Shown: positions 1 to 9,192 of the stretch, in pieces
Layout: every line of letters starts with the position of its first letter
How positions within the stretch are numbered: position 1 is the first letter of the stretch
Assembly (NCBI GenBank): GCA_022822405.1
Contig: JAJEBT010000149.1
Location: 1-64,000, forward strand
Direction of reading: 5' to 3'
DNA: 64,000 bases
Source of the DNA: Alphaproteobacteria bacterium
GTDB taxonomy: Bacteria; Pseudomonadota; Alphaproteobacteria; MPNO01; UBA830
Notes under the pieces: generated by a model
Told to the model about the DNA's origin: nothing
The model's database searches: none
Seen by the model: the letters and a program-made list of their open reading frames with translations, nothing else
Position numbers and translations under genes: made by a program

Positions 1-1261
1 GCAGATCGTCTCGCACCGCCTGATGCTTCGCGCCGGCATGGTCCAGCAGGCCTCGGCGGGCATCTATTCCTGGCTGCCGCTCGGCTTCCGCGTGCTGAAG
101 AAGATCGAGCAGGTCGTCCGCGAGGAGCAGGATCGGGCAGGGGCCCAGGAAGTGCTGATGCCGACGGTGCAGTCGGCGGACCTCTGGCGCCGCTCCGGCC
201 GCTATGACGATTACGGCCCGGAAATGCTGCGCATCCGGGACCGGCACGACCGCGACATGCTCTACGGGCCGACCAACGAGGAGCAGATCACCGAGATCGT
301 TCGCGCGCACGCCCGGAGCTACAAGGATTTTCCCAAGCTGTTCTACCACATACAGTGGAAGTTCCGCGACGAAGTGCGCCCCCGTTTCGGCGTGATGCGG
401 GGCCGCGAGTTCCTGATGAAGGACGCCTACTCCTTCGATCTCGACGCCGCGGGTGCCCGGAGCGCCTACAACCGGATGTTTGTCTCCTACCTGCGCACCT
501 TCGCCCGCATGGGGTTGAAGACGATTCCCATGGCCGCCGATACCGGACCGATCGGCGGCGATCTCAGCCATGAATTCATCGTTCTCGCCGAGACCGGGGA
601 GAGCGATGTCTATTGTCACCGCGGGCTCCTCGAGTTCGACGTGCTCGACCAGGAGATCGACTACGGGTCCGATCTGCAGCCCCTGGTCGACCGCTGGACA
701 GGCCTGTACGCGGCGACGGACGACCTCCATGACGAGGCGGCAGGCCGCGAACTCGGAGAGGACCTGGTGACCGCGCGGGGCATTGAGGTCGGCCACATCT
801 TTTATTTCGGGACCAAGTATTCGCGGTCGATGAACGCTGCCGTCCGCGGCCCCGACGGCACCGAGATCTTTCCCGAAATGGGGTCCTACGGGATCGGCGT
901 CTCGCGTCTGGCCGGCGCGCTGATCGAGGCCTTCCACGATGATGCCGGGATCGTGTGGCCGGCTGCCGTGGCGCCGTTCGGGACAGGACTGATAAACCTC
1001 AGGGTCGGCGATGCCGCGTGCGATGCGGCCTGCCTGAAGCTCTATGGCGACCTCCGGGCGGCCGGGCTCGACCCCCTCTATGACGACCGCGAGGAACGCG
1101 CCGGCACCAAGTTTGCGGACATGGACCTTATCGGGCTGCCGTGGCAGGTCATCGTCGGCCCGAGAGGCCTCGCGCGCGGGACTGTCGAACTGAAGAATCG
1201 CGCCACCGGCGAGCGCCAGGAACTTTCCTCCGAATCTGCTTTGGCCCGACTGGCGCAATGA
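1..1261 (+). CDS. proS: Prolyl-tRNA synthetase, 5' end outside window
   Basis: Charges tRNA-Pro with proline in the cytoplasm. The reading frame is open from base 2, so about the first 20 residues are missing. Visible class II features are a TNEEQ segment, motif 2 around [17 protein letters not shown] and motif 3 around GSYGIGVSR. The segment after [12 protein letters not shown] runs straight to the catalytic end without the roughly 180-residue INS editing domain of the E. coli enzyme. This matches the short (about 440 aa) alphaproteobacterial form, so mischarged Ala-tRNA-Pro must be cleared by another factor (inference). The stop overlaps the start of the next gene by 4 bp (ATGA). Confidence 0.96.
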   Translation, partial: QIVSHRLMLRAGMVQQASAGIYSWLPLGFRVLKKIEQVVREEQDRAGAQEVLMPTVQSADLWRRSGRYDDYGPEMLRIRDRHDRDMLYGPTNEEQITEIVRAHARSYKDFPKLFYHIQWKFRDEVRPRFGVMRGREFLMKDAYSFDLDAAGARSAYNRMFVSYLRTFARMGLKTIPMAADTGPIGGDLSHEFIVLAETGESDVYCHRGLLEFDVLDQEIDYGSDLQPLVDRWTGLYAATDDLHDEAAGRELGEDLVTARGIEVGHIFYFGTKYSRSMNAAVRGPDGTEIFPEMGSYGIGVSRLAGALIEAFHDDAGIVWPAAVAPFGTGLINLRVGDAACDAACLKLYGDLRAAGLDPLYDDREERAGTKFADMDLIGLPWQVIVGPRGLARGTVELKNRATGERQELSSESALARLAQ

Positions 1262-2508
1262 TTTTCGGCGCCTTCGAGAGGATGGTCGCGTTCCGTTATC
1301 TGCGAGCGCGCCGGGAACGGGGATTCATTTCTGTCATCGCCGGATTCTCGCTTGCCGGCATCGCGCTCGGCGTGGCCACCCTGATCATCGTCATGTCCGT
1401 CATGAACGGGTTCCGCGCCGAACTGATGCAGCGGATTCTCGGGCTGAACGGCCATCTTGCGGCATCCAGTTCGACCGGGAGGACATTGCCGGACTTCGAC
1501 ACGCTGGTCCGCGGGATCATGGCGCTCGATGGTGTGCGCCTGGTGATTCCGACGGTCGAGGGCCAGGTTCTGGCGACCGCGAACGGCGTTGCTGCGGGCG
1601 CCGTCGTCCGCGGTGTTCCGCCAGACGATCTCCGGGCCCGCGCCATCATTTCGGACAACATCCGTGCAGGGTCCCTTCGCGACTTCGAAGGCAGAAACGC
1701 GGTCATCGTCGGCACACGTTTCGCCAGCAAGTTCGGCGTCCGTCCCGGGGATCGCATCAGGCTGGTGTCTCCCCAGTCCAGCAGCACCGCTTTTGGCTCG
1801 GTGCCGCGTGTCGGGCGCTTTACGGTGGTCGCGCTGTTCGATGTCGGGATGTACGAATACGATTCGGCCTTTGTCTTCATGCCGCTTGCGGCGGCGCAGA
1901 GATATTTCCGCACCGGCACCGAGGTGACGAGTCTGGAGATCTTCCTCCACGATCCCGAGCGCGTCCAGACCGTCAGGCCGAAGCTTCCCCTGTCCGGCGG
2001 AAAACCGCTCAGGGTCGTCGACTGGCAGCGCGCCAATGACAGCTTCTTCAACGCCATCGAGGTCGAGCGCAACGTCATGTTCCTGATCCTGACCCTGATC
2101 ATACTCGTGGCCGCCTTCAACATCATTTCGAGCCTGATCATGCTGGTGAAGGACAAGGGTCGGGACATCGCCATCCTGCGCACCATGGGCGCGACGCGGG
2201 GCATGATCCTGCGCATCTTTCTACTCGCCGGCGCATCGGTCGGCATCCTTGGCACCGCGGCGGGCTTCGTGCTCGGCGTCGCCTTTGCGGACAATATCGA
2301 GATCATCCGACAGTGGCTGCAGTCGCTGACCGGGACTGAGCTGTTTGCTGCGGAAATCTATTTTCTGTCGCAATTGCCGTCGGTCCTGCTCGCCGAAGAT
2401 GTCGTTGGTGTGGTCGCGATGTCACTTTGCCTGTCGGTTCTCGCGACGCTCTATCCCGCCTGGCGGGCGGCGCGGCTCGATCCCGTCGAGGCATTGCGCT
2501 ATGAGTGA
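1258..2508 (+). CDS. lolC: Lipoprotein-releasing ABC transporter permease (LolC/LolE family)
   Basis: Inner-membrane permease that extracts mature lipoproteins and passes them to LolA. The 416-aa protein has the MacB/FtsX layout: one membrane helix at about residues 22-48, a large periplasmic domain, then three helices near 272-297, 316-341 and 380-400, and the C-terminal signature [14 protein letters not shown]. The start is the ATG overlapping the proS stop by 4 bp; the frame is open further upstream, but that stretch lies inside proS. Only one permease gene accompanies lolD, so the complex is probably a homodimer as in LolF-type systems (inference). The LolC versus LolE name cannot be settled by eye. 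Confidence 0.95.
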   Translation: MIFGAFERMVAFRYLRARRERGFISVIAGFSLAGIALGVATLIIVMSVMNGFRAELMQRILGLNGHLAASSSTGRTLPDFDTLVRGIMALDGVRLVIPTVEGQVLATANGVAAGAVVRGVPPDDLRARAIISDNIRAGSLRDFEGRNAVIVGTRFASKFGVRPGDRIRLVSPQSSSTAFGSVPRVGRFTVVALFDVGMYEYDSAFVFMPLAAAQRYFRTGTEVTSLEIFLHDPERVQTVRPKLPLSGGKPLRVVDWQRANDSFFNAIEVERNVMFLILTLIILVAAFNIISSLIMLVKDKGRDIAILRTMGATRGMILRIFLLAGASVGILGTAAGFVLGVAFADNIEIIRQWLQSLTGTELFAAEIYFLSQLPSVLLAEDVVGVVAMSLCLSVLATLYPAWRAARLDPVEALRYE

Positions 2509-3181
2509 CGCCGTCCTCGAATTGCGGGACATCGTCCGGACCTTCCGCCAGGGCGAAGACAGGCTTGAGGTCCTGCGCGGGGCGTCGCTTCGTGTCGCTG
2601 CGGGCGAGATCGTTGCACTGACCGGGCCCTCGGGGGCCGGAAAGTCGACCTTCCTCCACATCGCCGGGCTTCTCGAGCGCCCGGATTCCGGAGAGGTCGT
2701 CGTCAGGGGCGGGGCATGCGGCAGCCTGTCGGATGACGAGCGCACCGCGCTGCGGCGACAGTCGATAGGCTTCGTCTATCAGTTCCATCATCTGTTGCCC
2801 GAATTTACGGCCCTTGAGAATCTCGTTCTGCCACAGATGATCGCCGGTGTTGGCAGGGCGGCGGCCGGTCGCCGGGCACAGGAAATGCTGGAGATGACGG
2901 GCATCGCCGAGAGGGCGCGCCACCGACCCGCGGAAATGTCCGGAGGACAGCAGCAGCGCGTCGCCATCGCCCGCGCCTTCGCCAATCGGCCGAAGATACT
3001 GATAGCGGACGAACCGACCGGCAATCTTGACCAGGAAACCGCCGAGCGAATGTTCGAACTCCTGCTCGATCTGGTTCGCGGGCAGGGAGTAGGCGCGCTG
3101 GTCGCAACCCACAATCCCGAGTTGGCTGCACGTATGGACCGGGAACTGACGGTGCGGAACGGCGCGCTGGAGGAGGCTTGA
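2501..3181 (+). CDS. lolD: Lipoprotein-releasing ABC transporter ATPase LolD
   Basis: ATPase that powers the LolC/E permease. The 226-aa protein carries Walker [10 protein letters not shown] at residues 42-50, the ABC signature MSGGQQQR near 146, and Walker B with ADEPTGNLD near 168. The ATG lies 8 bp inside the end of the permease gene, giving translational coupling. A longer in-frame reading upstream exists but overlaps the permease and is not needed. In related genomes lolD is followed directly by dnaE; here 1.2 kb of foreign-looking sequence intervenes. Confidence 0.96.
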   Translation: MSDAVLELRDIVRTFRQGEDRLEVLRGASLRVAAGEIVALTGPSGAGKSTFLHIAGLLERPDSGEVVVRGGACGSLSDDERTALRRQSIGFVYQFHHLLPEFTALENLVLPQMIAGVGRAAAGRRAQEMLEMTGIAERARHRPAEMSGGQQQRVAIARAFANRPKILIADEPTGNLDQETAERMFELLLDLVRGQGVGALVATHNPELAARMDRELTVRNGALEEA

Positions 3182-3271
3182 ACGGCGGGCCGGACAGTTC
3201 CGGGAGGTCTGTCTCAGGCCTCTGAAACTTAACGGGATTATAGCGAATAGTCACATCCGGCTGAGCCCGAA

Positions 3272-3300
3272 TTGACAAGGTGGCGATCGGTGGCTACTTT
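3272..3300 (+). promoter_or_regulatory. Sigma70-type promoter of the phd/vapC pair, with direct repeat
   Basis: A perfect -35 box TTGACA (3272-3277), a 17-bp spacer and a -10 box TACTTT (3295-3300). The spacer holds a direct repeat GGTGGC-gatc-GGTGGC (3279-3284 and 3289-3294), with copies 10 bp apart, one helical turn. This is a plausible operator for antitoxin autorepression. The antitoxin ATG follows only 7 bases after the -10 box, which predicts a leaderless transcript. Confidence 0.7.
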
Positions 3301-3307
3301 GTCCAGC

Positions 3308-3601
3308 ATGAGATCGGTCGGCATCAAGGTTCTGAACAGCAAGCTGAGCGAATACGTCCGGCTTGCGGCGTCCGGCGAGACGATCCTGGTGACGGACCGT
3401 GACCGGGTAATGGCGGAGCTGGGCCCGCTCAGGGAGACAAGGAGCCCGGTCCTCGCCGACGCCTTCCTGGCCGATGCGGTGCGGTCCGGGGTGCTGACGC
3501 CGGCGCCGCTGGCTGCCTCGGGGCCGCCGCCCGCGCCCGCGCCCGTTGCGTCACTGGACGAGGTCCTGGCGGAGCTGGACGAGAGCCGGCGCGACCGGTG
3601 A
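3308..3601 (+). CDS. Antitoxin, Phd/YefM family
   Basis: A 97-aa protein whose N-terminus (VGIKVLNSKLSEYVRLAASG, then ETILVTDRDRVMAEL) is the DNA-binding half of Phd/YefM antitoxins. Members of this family bind their own promoter, while the disordered C-terminal half wraps the toxin. Here the C-terminal half is rich in Ala and Pro and ends in an acidic LDEVLAELDESRRDR helix that probably contacts the toxin. The start was chosen because ATG 3308 matches the usual family start; the upstream TTG lies in the -35 box. No Shine-Dalgarno sequence precedes it. The stop overlaps the toxin's GTG start by 4 bp. Confidence 0.88.
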   Translation: MRSVGIKVLNSKLSEYVRLAASGETILVTDRDRVMAELGPLRETRSPVLADAFLADAVRSGVLTPAPLAASGPPPAPAPVASLDEVLAELDESRRDR

Positions 3602-3990
3602 TCTATCTCGATTCGTCCGTCGCTCTCGCGCATCTCCTGGCGGAGGACCTCCGCCCTCCGGAGTCTCTCTGGAACGAGACCCTGGTGTCGAGCCGGCTGC
3701 TGGAATACGAGCTGTGGACGCCGATCCATTCGCGCGGCCTTGCCGGGTCCCACGGTGAGGCGGTTCGCTTGCTGATCGGGCGGGTCTCGATGTTGGAGCT
3801 TGCACCTTCCGTGCTAGCGCGGGCACTGGAACCCTTTCCGGGTTTTTCGCCGTTGCGGACGCTGGATGCGCTGCACCTGGCGTCCTGCGCGTACCTGGCG
3901 GATCACGCACAAGCGGTTTCACTTGCGAGCTACGATCGGCGGATGGCCGCCGTGGCCCGCGCCTTGGAAATCCCCCTCTTCGACCTGTAG
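3598..3990 (+). CDS. PIN-domain toxin ribonuclease, VapC-like
   Basis: A 130-aa PIN-domain protein, the expected size for VapC toxins, which cleave specific RNAs with Mg2+. Likely metal ligands are D5 (in IYLDSS), E38 (LLEYEL), D90 (RTLDALHLA) and D113 (SYDRR), the usual acidic quartet. It starts with GTG overlapping the antitoxin stop, so the two are translationally coupled. Its position between lolD and dnaE, next to a recombinase remnant, suggests acquisition by transfer. The RNA target cannot be predicted from sequence. Confidence 0.9.
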   Translation: MIYLDSSVALAHLLAEDLRPPESLWNETLVSSRLLEYELWTPIHSRGLAGSHGEAVRLLIGRVSMLELAPSVLARALEPFPGFSPLRTLDALHLASCAYLADHAQAVSLASYDRRMAAVARALEIPLFDL

Positions 3991-4170
3991 GAGGCTTGAA
4001 CGACGTGGCTTCGCGAAAGCCGAAATTTCATCATCATCCAGGCACCGCCTGTCCTGCCTTGCGCCTGCTTGGCTACGCAAGGGCCTGATTCCATGCAGGA
4101 AATCCTCTACCAGCATTGTTTGACAAGGCCCGTTCCGGTCCTCAAGCCCTTTCCCGGGGGGCGGGAAATC

Positions 4171-4404
4171 CTGGAGGACCGTGACGAGGCGGCGACGGCG
4201 ATCCGGGGATTGATCGAACGCATCGTCATGCGCCCGGGCGAGAAGTGGGGCGAAGTCCACGCGAGACTGCACGGCGACCTCGGGACCATCCCCGAATGGA
4301 CCGCGAAGGGGGACGGAAAGAACAGGGGCCGAACCTCGCCGCCCGGCTTGTCGGTCTCGGCTGAAACGGGGACCCGATTCGGCTTAGACTGTTGCCATGC
4401 TTGA
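4171..4404 (+). pseudogene. Probable remnant of a large serine recombinase C-terminus
   Basis: An open stretch ends at 4404 and reads DEAATAIRGLIERIVMRPGE, followed by a HGDLGTIPEW segment and a basic tail. This resembles the extreme C-terminus of large serine recombinases (resolvase/invertase superfamily), where a '(L/I)RGLI(D/E)xIVLTPG...LHGxLGxIL' pattern is usual. No catalytic N-terminal domain or DNA-binding body exists upstream; the 3' end of the toxin gene lies only 180 bp away. I read it as a decayed scar of a mobile element. The frame closes 8 bp inside dnaE. The assignment is by remembered family pattern, not a search. Confidence 0.55.
4361..4390 (+). promoter_or_regulatory. Possible dnaE promoter within the recombinase remnant
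   Basis: CTGAAA (4361-4366) and TAGACT (4385-4390) are separated by 18 bp, each matching four of six consensus bases. The dnaE ATG begins 7 bases after the -10-like box and has no Shine-Dalgarno sequence before it, so a leaderless dnaE transcript is possible. The match is weak. Confidence 0.3.
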
Positions 4405-7400
4405 TCCCGGCTTTGTCCATCTGAGGGTGCATTCTGCCTATTCGCTCCTTGAGGGCGCGATCCAGCTCAGAGAATTGCCGGAACTGTGTCGGCGCCACCT
4501 CATGCCCGCCGTTGCCGTCACCGACACCAACAATATGTTCGCCGCGATGGAATTTGCCATGGTGGCGTCCGCAGCCGGCATCCAGCCGATCATCGGATGT
4601 CAGCTGGACTTCGCCAGCGACGATGCGGAAAGCGGAGCGAACCGGCATGTTCCGGCGCATCGCCGTCGCCTTGACCGCCTCGTGCTCCTGGCACAGGACG
4701 AGACCGGCTATCGCAACCTGATGCAGCTGTCGTCGGACGCATTCCTTGCCAGCGAGGCCGGCGAGGTCCATACGACGTTCGAGCAGCTCGAGAGGCATGG
4801 CGATGGGCTGATCTGCCTTTCCGGGGGGCCCGACGGACCGCTCGGACGCCTGCTCGAAGGAGGCCAGCGCGAGGCCGCCGCGGTCATGGTGCGGCAGCTT
4901 GCCGGACTGTTTCCGGGACGCTTCTACGTCGAGCTGCAGCGTCACGGGCTCGAGATCGAGGGTCGCATCGAGCCTGGCCTCCTCGAACTCGCAGATGCCG
5001 AGAACCTGCCGTTGGTTGCCACCAACGACGTCTATTTTGCGGAGGCCGAACTGCATCAGGCGCATGACGCGCTGCTGTGCATCGACCAGGGTGTGCCGGT
5101 GAGCGAGCAGAATCGCCGCCGGCTCACCGCGAACCACTATTTCCGTTCTGCGGACGAGATGCGCGAACTGTTCTCCGACATCCCCGAGGCGGTCGACAAC
5201 ACGATCGTGATCGCGCTGCGCTGCGCCTACATGCCGCTGCGGCGCGACCCCATATTGCCGCCCTTTGCCGACCGCGACGGCGGTGGCGAAGTGGAGGCGT
5301 TGCGCACGCGGGCGCGGGCGGGGCTCGAAGCGCGGCTTGAGAAGCAGGTCTTCGACAGTGCCATGGATACCGCTGCGCGCGACGACAAGGCCCGTCCGTA
5401 CCGGGACCAGCTCGACTTCGAGCTCGGCGTCATCATCGACATGGGCTTTCCCGGCTATTTCCTGATCGTCGCCGACTTCATCCAGTGGGCCAAGGAGCAG
5501 GACATCCCGGTTGGGCCGGGACGCGGCTCTGGGGCCGGGTCTGTTGTCTCATGGGCGCTGGCGATCACGGATCTCGATCCACTCCGTTTCGGCCTGCTGT
5601 TCGAGCGCTTCCTCAATCCGGAGCGCGTATCGATGCCGGATTTCGACATCGATTTCTGCCAGGACGGGCGCGACAGGGTCATCGAGTACGTGCGCCGGAA
5701 GTACGGTGCTGACAGGGTTGCCAACATCATCACGTTCGGGACATTGCAGGCGCGCGCGGTCCTGCGCGATGTCGGACGGGTGCTCGGCATGCCATACCGC
5801 CAGGTCGACGAGATCTGCAAGATGGTGCCGTTCAATCCGGCACGGCCGCCGAAGCTCCAGGAAGCGATCGATGCCGAACCGGACCTTCAGGAAATGCGCC
5901 GTGACGACGAAAGCGTGGCCCAGTTGATCGACATCTCGCTCAAGCTCGAGGGCCTGTACCGCCATGCCTCGACCCATGCCGCCGGCGTGATCATCGGAGA
6001 CCGGCCGCTCACCGAACTGGTTCCGCTTTACCGCGATCCGCGCGAGGGCCAGCTGGCGACGCAGTTCTCCATGAAATACGCGGAGGCGGCCGGTCTCGTG
6101 AAGTTCGATTTCCTTGGCCTCAAGACCCTGACCGTCCTCCAGAAGGCCTGCGAACTGGTGGCCGACAGGGGGGAGGAAGTCGAACTCGACAGCCTGCCGC
6201 TCGACGATCCGGCGACCTACGAGTTGCTCGGGCGCGGAGACACGGTGGGCATATTCCAGCTCGAAAGCGGCGGCATGCGCGATGCGCTGCGCCAGATGAA
6301 GCCGGACAGTTTCGAGGACATCATCGCCCTGGTCTCGCTCTACCGGCCTGGCCCGATGGACAACATTCCCCGCTACATCGCCTGCAAGCATGGCGAGGAG
6401 GAACCCGACTATCTCCACCCCGATCTGCAGCCTGTCCTTGAAGAGACCTTCGGCGTCATCATCTACCAGGAACAGGTGATGGAAATCGCCAAGATCCTGT
6501 CCGGATATTCTCTCGGTGGCGCCGATCTCCTGCGCCGCGCGATGGGCAAGAAGATCAAGTCGGAAATGGAAGCCCAGCGGCAGGTCTTCGTCAACGGTGC
6601 GGTGGCCCGGGGCGTCGAGCGCGGCCGCGCGTCGACGATCTTCGATCTCGTCGACAAGTTCGCCGGCTACGGCTTCAACAAGTCGCACGCCGCCGCCTAC
6701 GCGCTCGTGGCCTACCAGACGGCGTGGCTGAAGGCGCACTATCCCGTCGAGTTTCTTGCCGCTTCGATGACGCTCGATTACGGCAATACCGACAAGCTCG
6801 GCGTCTTCCGCCAGGAGCTGGCGCGGCTCGGCATCGAATTGCTGCCGCCCGACATCAACAGGTCGCAGGCATTCTTTTCGGTGGAACCCGTGGCCAACGG
6901 CGGCGTCCGCCATGCGATGCGCTATGCGCTTGCGGCGATCAGGAACGTCGGCGCGAAGGCCATGGAGGAAATGGTCGAGGAGCGAGACCGGAACGGGCCG
7001 TACAGGAGCCTGACGGACTTCGCGTCGCGCCTCGGCGCAGACGGTGCCAACAAGCGCCAGCTTGAGAATCTCGCGCGTGCGGGCGCATTCGATTCCCTGG
7101 ACACGAACCGCGGGCGCCTGCACGAGGGGGCAGAGCATATCGTGCGTTTTGCCGCCAGCGCGGAAGCCGAACGCAGCAGTGGCCAGGCCAACCTGTTCGG
7201 TTCGTCCGACAGTTCCGCCGAATCCGAGGTCGGACTCTGGCTTCCGGACTGCCCGGACTGGCCAACCATGGAGCGGCTGGCGAATGAGTACGAGGCGGTC
7301 GGCTGCTATCTGTCGGCGCATCCGCTTGACCGCTACACGCACCGGCTCCGGCGCCTCGGTGTGACCCTGGCAAAGGATGTGGCCTCGCTGGCCGCCGGTG

Positions 7401-7882
7401 CCGAAACGCAGATGGCCGGCGTCGTGATCGGTTGCCAGGAACGCACCTCGAACAAGGGAGAGCGTTACGCCTTCGTCAAGTTTTCCGATCCGTCCGACAC
7501 CTGCGAGATGCTGGTGTCGGCCAAGCTGCTGCGGGAGTCTCGGGAACTCGTCAATGCTGGCCAGGAACTCCATGTGACTGTCGGACTCGGCAGGGAGGAA
7601 GGTGACGCAAGGCTCTATGCTCGTGAGATCCGGCCTCTGGGTGACCTGCTTGCCCGCGACAGGGGGGACGTCAAGCTCGTCGTCAACGACAAGTGTGCCG
7701 TCGACGGCATCAAGCGCATCCTGGAATCGGCGGAGCCAGGCAAGGATGCCCTGGCGCTGATCATCAGGACGACCGACTGCCAGGAAGTGGAACTCCAGCT
7801 ACAGGGCGGAATAGCACTTACCGACCGATTCAGGACCTCTGTCGAGAACCTGCCGGGCGTGGCGGAGGTTCTAGACCTGTAG
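4397..7882 (+). CDS. dnaE: DNA polymerase III alpha subunit
   Basis: Replicative polymerase catalytic subunit, 1161 aa, the standard length for DnaE1. An N-terminal PHP domain starts with HLRVHSAYSLLEGA. The catalytic palm carries GPGRGSGAGS and the Asp-containing PDFDIDF near residues 414-420. Then come the thumb/fingers with the conserved YGFNKSHAAAYA, a helix-hairpin-helix region, a QANLFG clamp-binding motif near 930, and a C-terminal OB-fold. The start ATG lacks a ribosome-binding sequence. It is expected just after lolD in this lineage; the intervening toxin-antitoxin pair and recombinase scar changed its upstream region. Confidence 0.98.
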   Translation: MLDPGFVHLRVHSAYSLLEGAIQLRELPELCRRHLMPAVAVTDTNNMFAAMEFAMVASAAGIQPIIGCQLDFASDDAESGANRHVPAHRRRLDRLVLLAQDETGYRNLMQLSSDAFLASEAGEVHTTFEQLERHGDGLICLSGGPDGPLGRLLEGGQREAAAVMVRQLAGLFPGRFYVELQRHGLEIEGRIEPGLLELADAENLPLVATNDVYFAEAELHQAHDALLCIDQGVPVSEQNRRRLTANHYFRSADEMRELFSDIPEAVDNTIVIALRCAYMPLRRDPILPPFADRDGGGEVEALRTRARAGLEARLEKQVFDSAMDTAARDDKARPYRDQLDFELGVIIDMGFPGYFLIVADFIQWAKEQDIPVGPGRGSGAGSVVSWALAITDLDPLRFGLLFERFLNPERVSMPDFDIDFCQDGRDRVIEYVRRKYGADRVANIITFGTLQARAVLRDVGRVLGMPYRQVDEICKMVPFNPARPPKLQEAIDAEPDLQEMRRDDESVAQLIDISLKLEGLYRHASTHAAGVIIGDRPLTELVPLYRDPREGQLATQFSMKYAEAAGLVKFDFLGLKTLTVLQKACELVADRGEEVELDSLPLDDPATYELLGRGDTVGIFQLESGGMRDALRQMKPDSFEDIIALVSLYRPGPMDNIPRYIACKHGEEEPDYLHPDLQPVLEETFGVIIYQEQVMEIAKILSGYSLGGADLLRRAMGKKIKSEMEAQRQVFVNGAVARGVERGRASTIFDLVDKFAGYGFNKSHAAAYALVAYQTAWLKAHYPVEFLAASMTLDYGNTDKLGVFRQELARLGIELLPPDINRSQAFFSVEPVANGGVRHAMRYALAAIRNVGAKAMEEMVEERDRNGPYRSLTDFASRLGADGANKRQLENLARAGAFDSLDTNRGRLHEGAEHIVRFAASAEAERSSGQANLFGSSDSSAESEVGLWLPDCPDWPTMERLANEYEAVGCYLSAHPLDRYTHRLRRLGVTLAKDVASLAAGAETQMAGVVIGCQERTSNKGERYAFVKFSDPSDTCEMLVSAKLLRESRELVNAGQELHVTVGLGREEGDARLYAREIRPLGDLLARDRGDVKLVVNDKCAVDGIKRILESAEPGKDALALIIRTTDCQEVELQLQGGIALTDRFRTSVENLPGVAEVLDL

Positions 7883-7960
7883 GAGCCCGGGATGCCATCG
7901 GTCGGGCCCTGCGGCGTTGCTCCACTCGCCGCGCCGTGCTAGGTACTCGGGCGGTGCGGA

Positions 7961-7990
7961 GGCGGGCCCGGTTGCAGAGGGCCCCCGCCC
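7961..7990 (+). terminator. GC-rich inverted repeat between dnaE and rpsB
   Basis: GGCGGGCCC (7961-7969) can pair with GGGCCC..GCC downstream (7979-7990) across a 9-base loop, with a small bulge. No T-tract follows, so it may be a pause, a processing site or part of the rpsB leader rather than a simple terminator. Confidence 0.35.
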
Positions 7991-8000
7991 GCTGTATCAA
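7972..8000 (+). promoter_or_regulatory. Weak candidate promoter for rpsB-tsf
   Basis: TTGCAG (7972-7977), 17 bp, TATCAA (7995-8000). The first box is a poor match and the second fair. It overlaps the inverted repeat and would give a leader of about 125 bases before rpsB. Confidence 0.25.
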
Positions 8001-8134
8001 CTGCTAATCCCACACGCGGGGCTGCGGGCCACAGTCGTCCGGCTGATGGTCCGTTCCGGTATCGGGAAGGCAGCGGCAACGAGCCGGTGCTCCCGGTGTT
8101 TCCCGCGGAGGTCCAACCGGAAAAGGAAACCGAC

Positions 8135-9142
8135 ATGGCGATGCCAGAATTCACCATGCGCCAGCTTCTCGAAGCCGGCGTGCATTTCGGACACCAGACA
8201 CGCCGCTGGAACCCGAAGATGGAGCCTTACATCTACGGGGTGCGCAACGGCGTCCATGTTATCGACCTGCGCCAGACCGTGCCGATGCTGCATGCAGCGC
8301 TCGAGTTCGTTCGCAGCGTGACCGCGCAGGGCGGGCGGGTGTTGTTTGTCGGAACCAAGCGGCAGGCCAGCGATCTCGTCAAGACGGCAGCCGTCCGCTG
8401 CGGCCAGTATTATGTCAATCACCGCTGGCTCGGCGGCATGCTGACCAACTGGAAGACGATCACGGCCTCCATCAAGAGACTCTCGGAACTGGACGAGCGG
8501 CTCGAATCCGCCGAGGCAATCGAGGGCCTTACCAAGAAGGAGCGCCTGAACCTGACCCGTGAACGCGACAAGCTCGAACGCTCGCTTGGCGGGATCAAGA
8601 ACATGGGCGGGCTCCCCAACGTCATTTTCGTGATCGATACGAACAAGGAAGCGATCGCGATGGCTGAAGGTCTCAAGCTCGACATTCCGCTGATTGCTGT
8701 GATCGACAGCAACTCCAACCCGGACGGAATCGCCTACCCGATACCCGGTAACGACGACGCGATCCGGTCGATCGCGCTCTATTGCGACCTCGTGGCAACG
8801 GCCGTGCTCGACGGCCTCCAGCAGGAGGCAATCGGTGCCGGCGGCGATATCGGCGAAGCCGAGGAGACCCTCCCCGAACCGGCTCTCGAGGCACCCGATG
8901 GGCCATCGGGCGAACAGGCGGATGCTGACGATGCAGCAGGTGCCGATGCAGGCGATGGCGACGCAGCAAGCGTCGATTCGGATGATGCGGCGGGTGTGGA
9001 CGCAGGCAGTGCGGCGTTGGCCGAAGCCGTAGAAGCGTCCGATGACGAGGCCGGCGGCGCTCCGGATTCACCGCCCGATGATAGCGGCGGCGATGACGAT
9101 GCAGCGGAAACCGATGACGATGCGGCCGAAACCGGACAGTGA
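8135..9142 (+). CDS. rpsB: 30S ribosomal protein S2 with long acidic C-terminal tail
   Basis: S2 binds the 30S head-body junction together with S1. The core ([20 protein letters not shown] to about residue 232) is typical, with the [14 protein letters not shown] segment. About 100 residues follow that consist mainly of Asp, Glu, Ala, Gly and Ser, giving 335 aa against 241 in E. coli. The tail contains internal repeats (DDAAG[A/V]DAG twice, DDDAAET twice). The start was placed at the ATG beginning MAMPEF because family homology begins there and AAAGGAAA lies just upstream. First gene of the rpsB-tsf-pyrH-frr group. Confidence 0.96.
   Translation: MAMPEFTMRQLLEAGVHFGHQTRRWNPKMEPYIYGVRNGVHVIDLRQTVPMLHAALEFVRSVTAQGGRVLFVGTKRQASDLVKTAAVRCGQYYVNHRWLGGMLTNWKTITASIKRLSELDERLESAEAIEGLTKKERLNLTRERDKLERSLGGIKNMGGLPNVIFVIDTNKEAIAMAEGLKLDIPLIAVIDSNSNPDGIAYPIPGNDDAIRSIALYCDLVATAVLDGLQQEAIGAGGDIGEAEETLPEPALEAPDGPSGEQADADDAAGADAGDGDAASVDSDDAAGVDAGSAALAEAVEASDDEAGGAPDSPPDDSGGDDDAAETDDDAAETGQ
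9092..9133 (+). repeat. Two tandem 21-bp repeats inside rpsB tail
   Basis: Two adjacent imperfect 21-bp copies (9092-9112, 9113-9133), each encoding DDDAAET, lie near the 3' end of rpsB. They suggest that the acidic tail grew by local duplication. Confidence 0.8.
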
Positions 9143-9192
9143 GGCCGGGAAGGGGAGCACGAATGTTTCGCAAGTTAGGGGACAGGTAAGAG

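Noticed and set aside
5549-7573. 674-codon minus-strand frame opposite dnaE
   Set aside because: Complement of a conserved polymerase gene with no family features; an artefact of high GC at third positions.
8960-9140. Repeats in rpsB as a CRISPR-like or mobile repeat
   Set aside because: They are in-frame coding duplications of 21 bp or less inside a single gene, without spacers.
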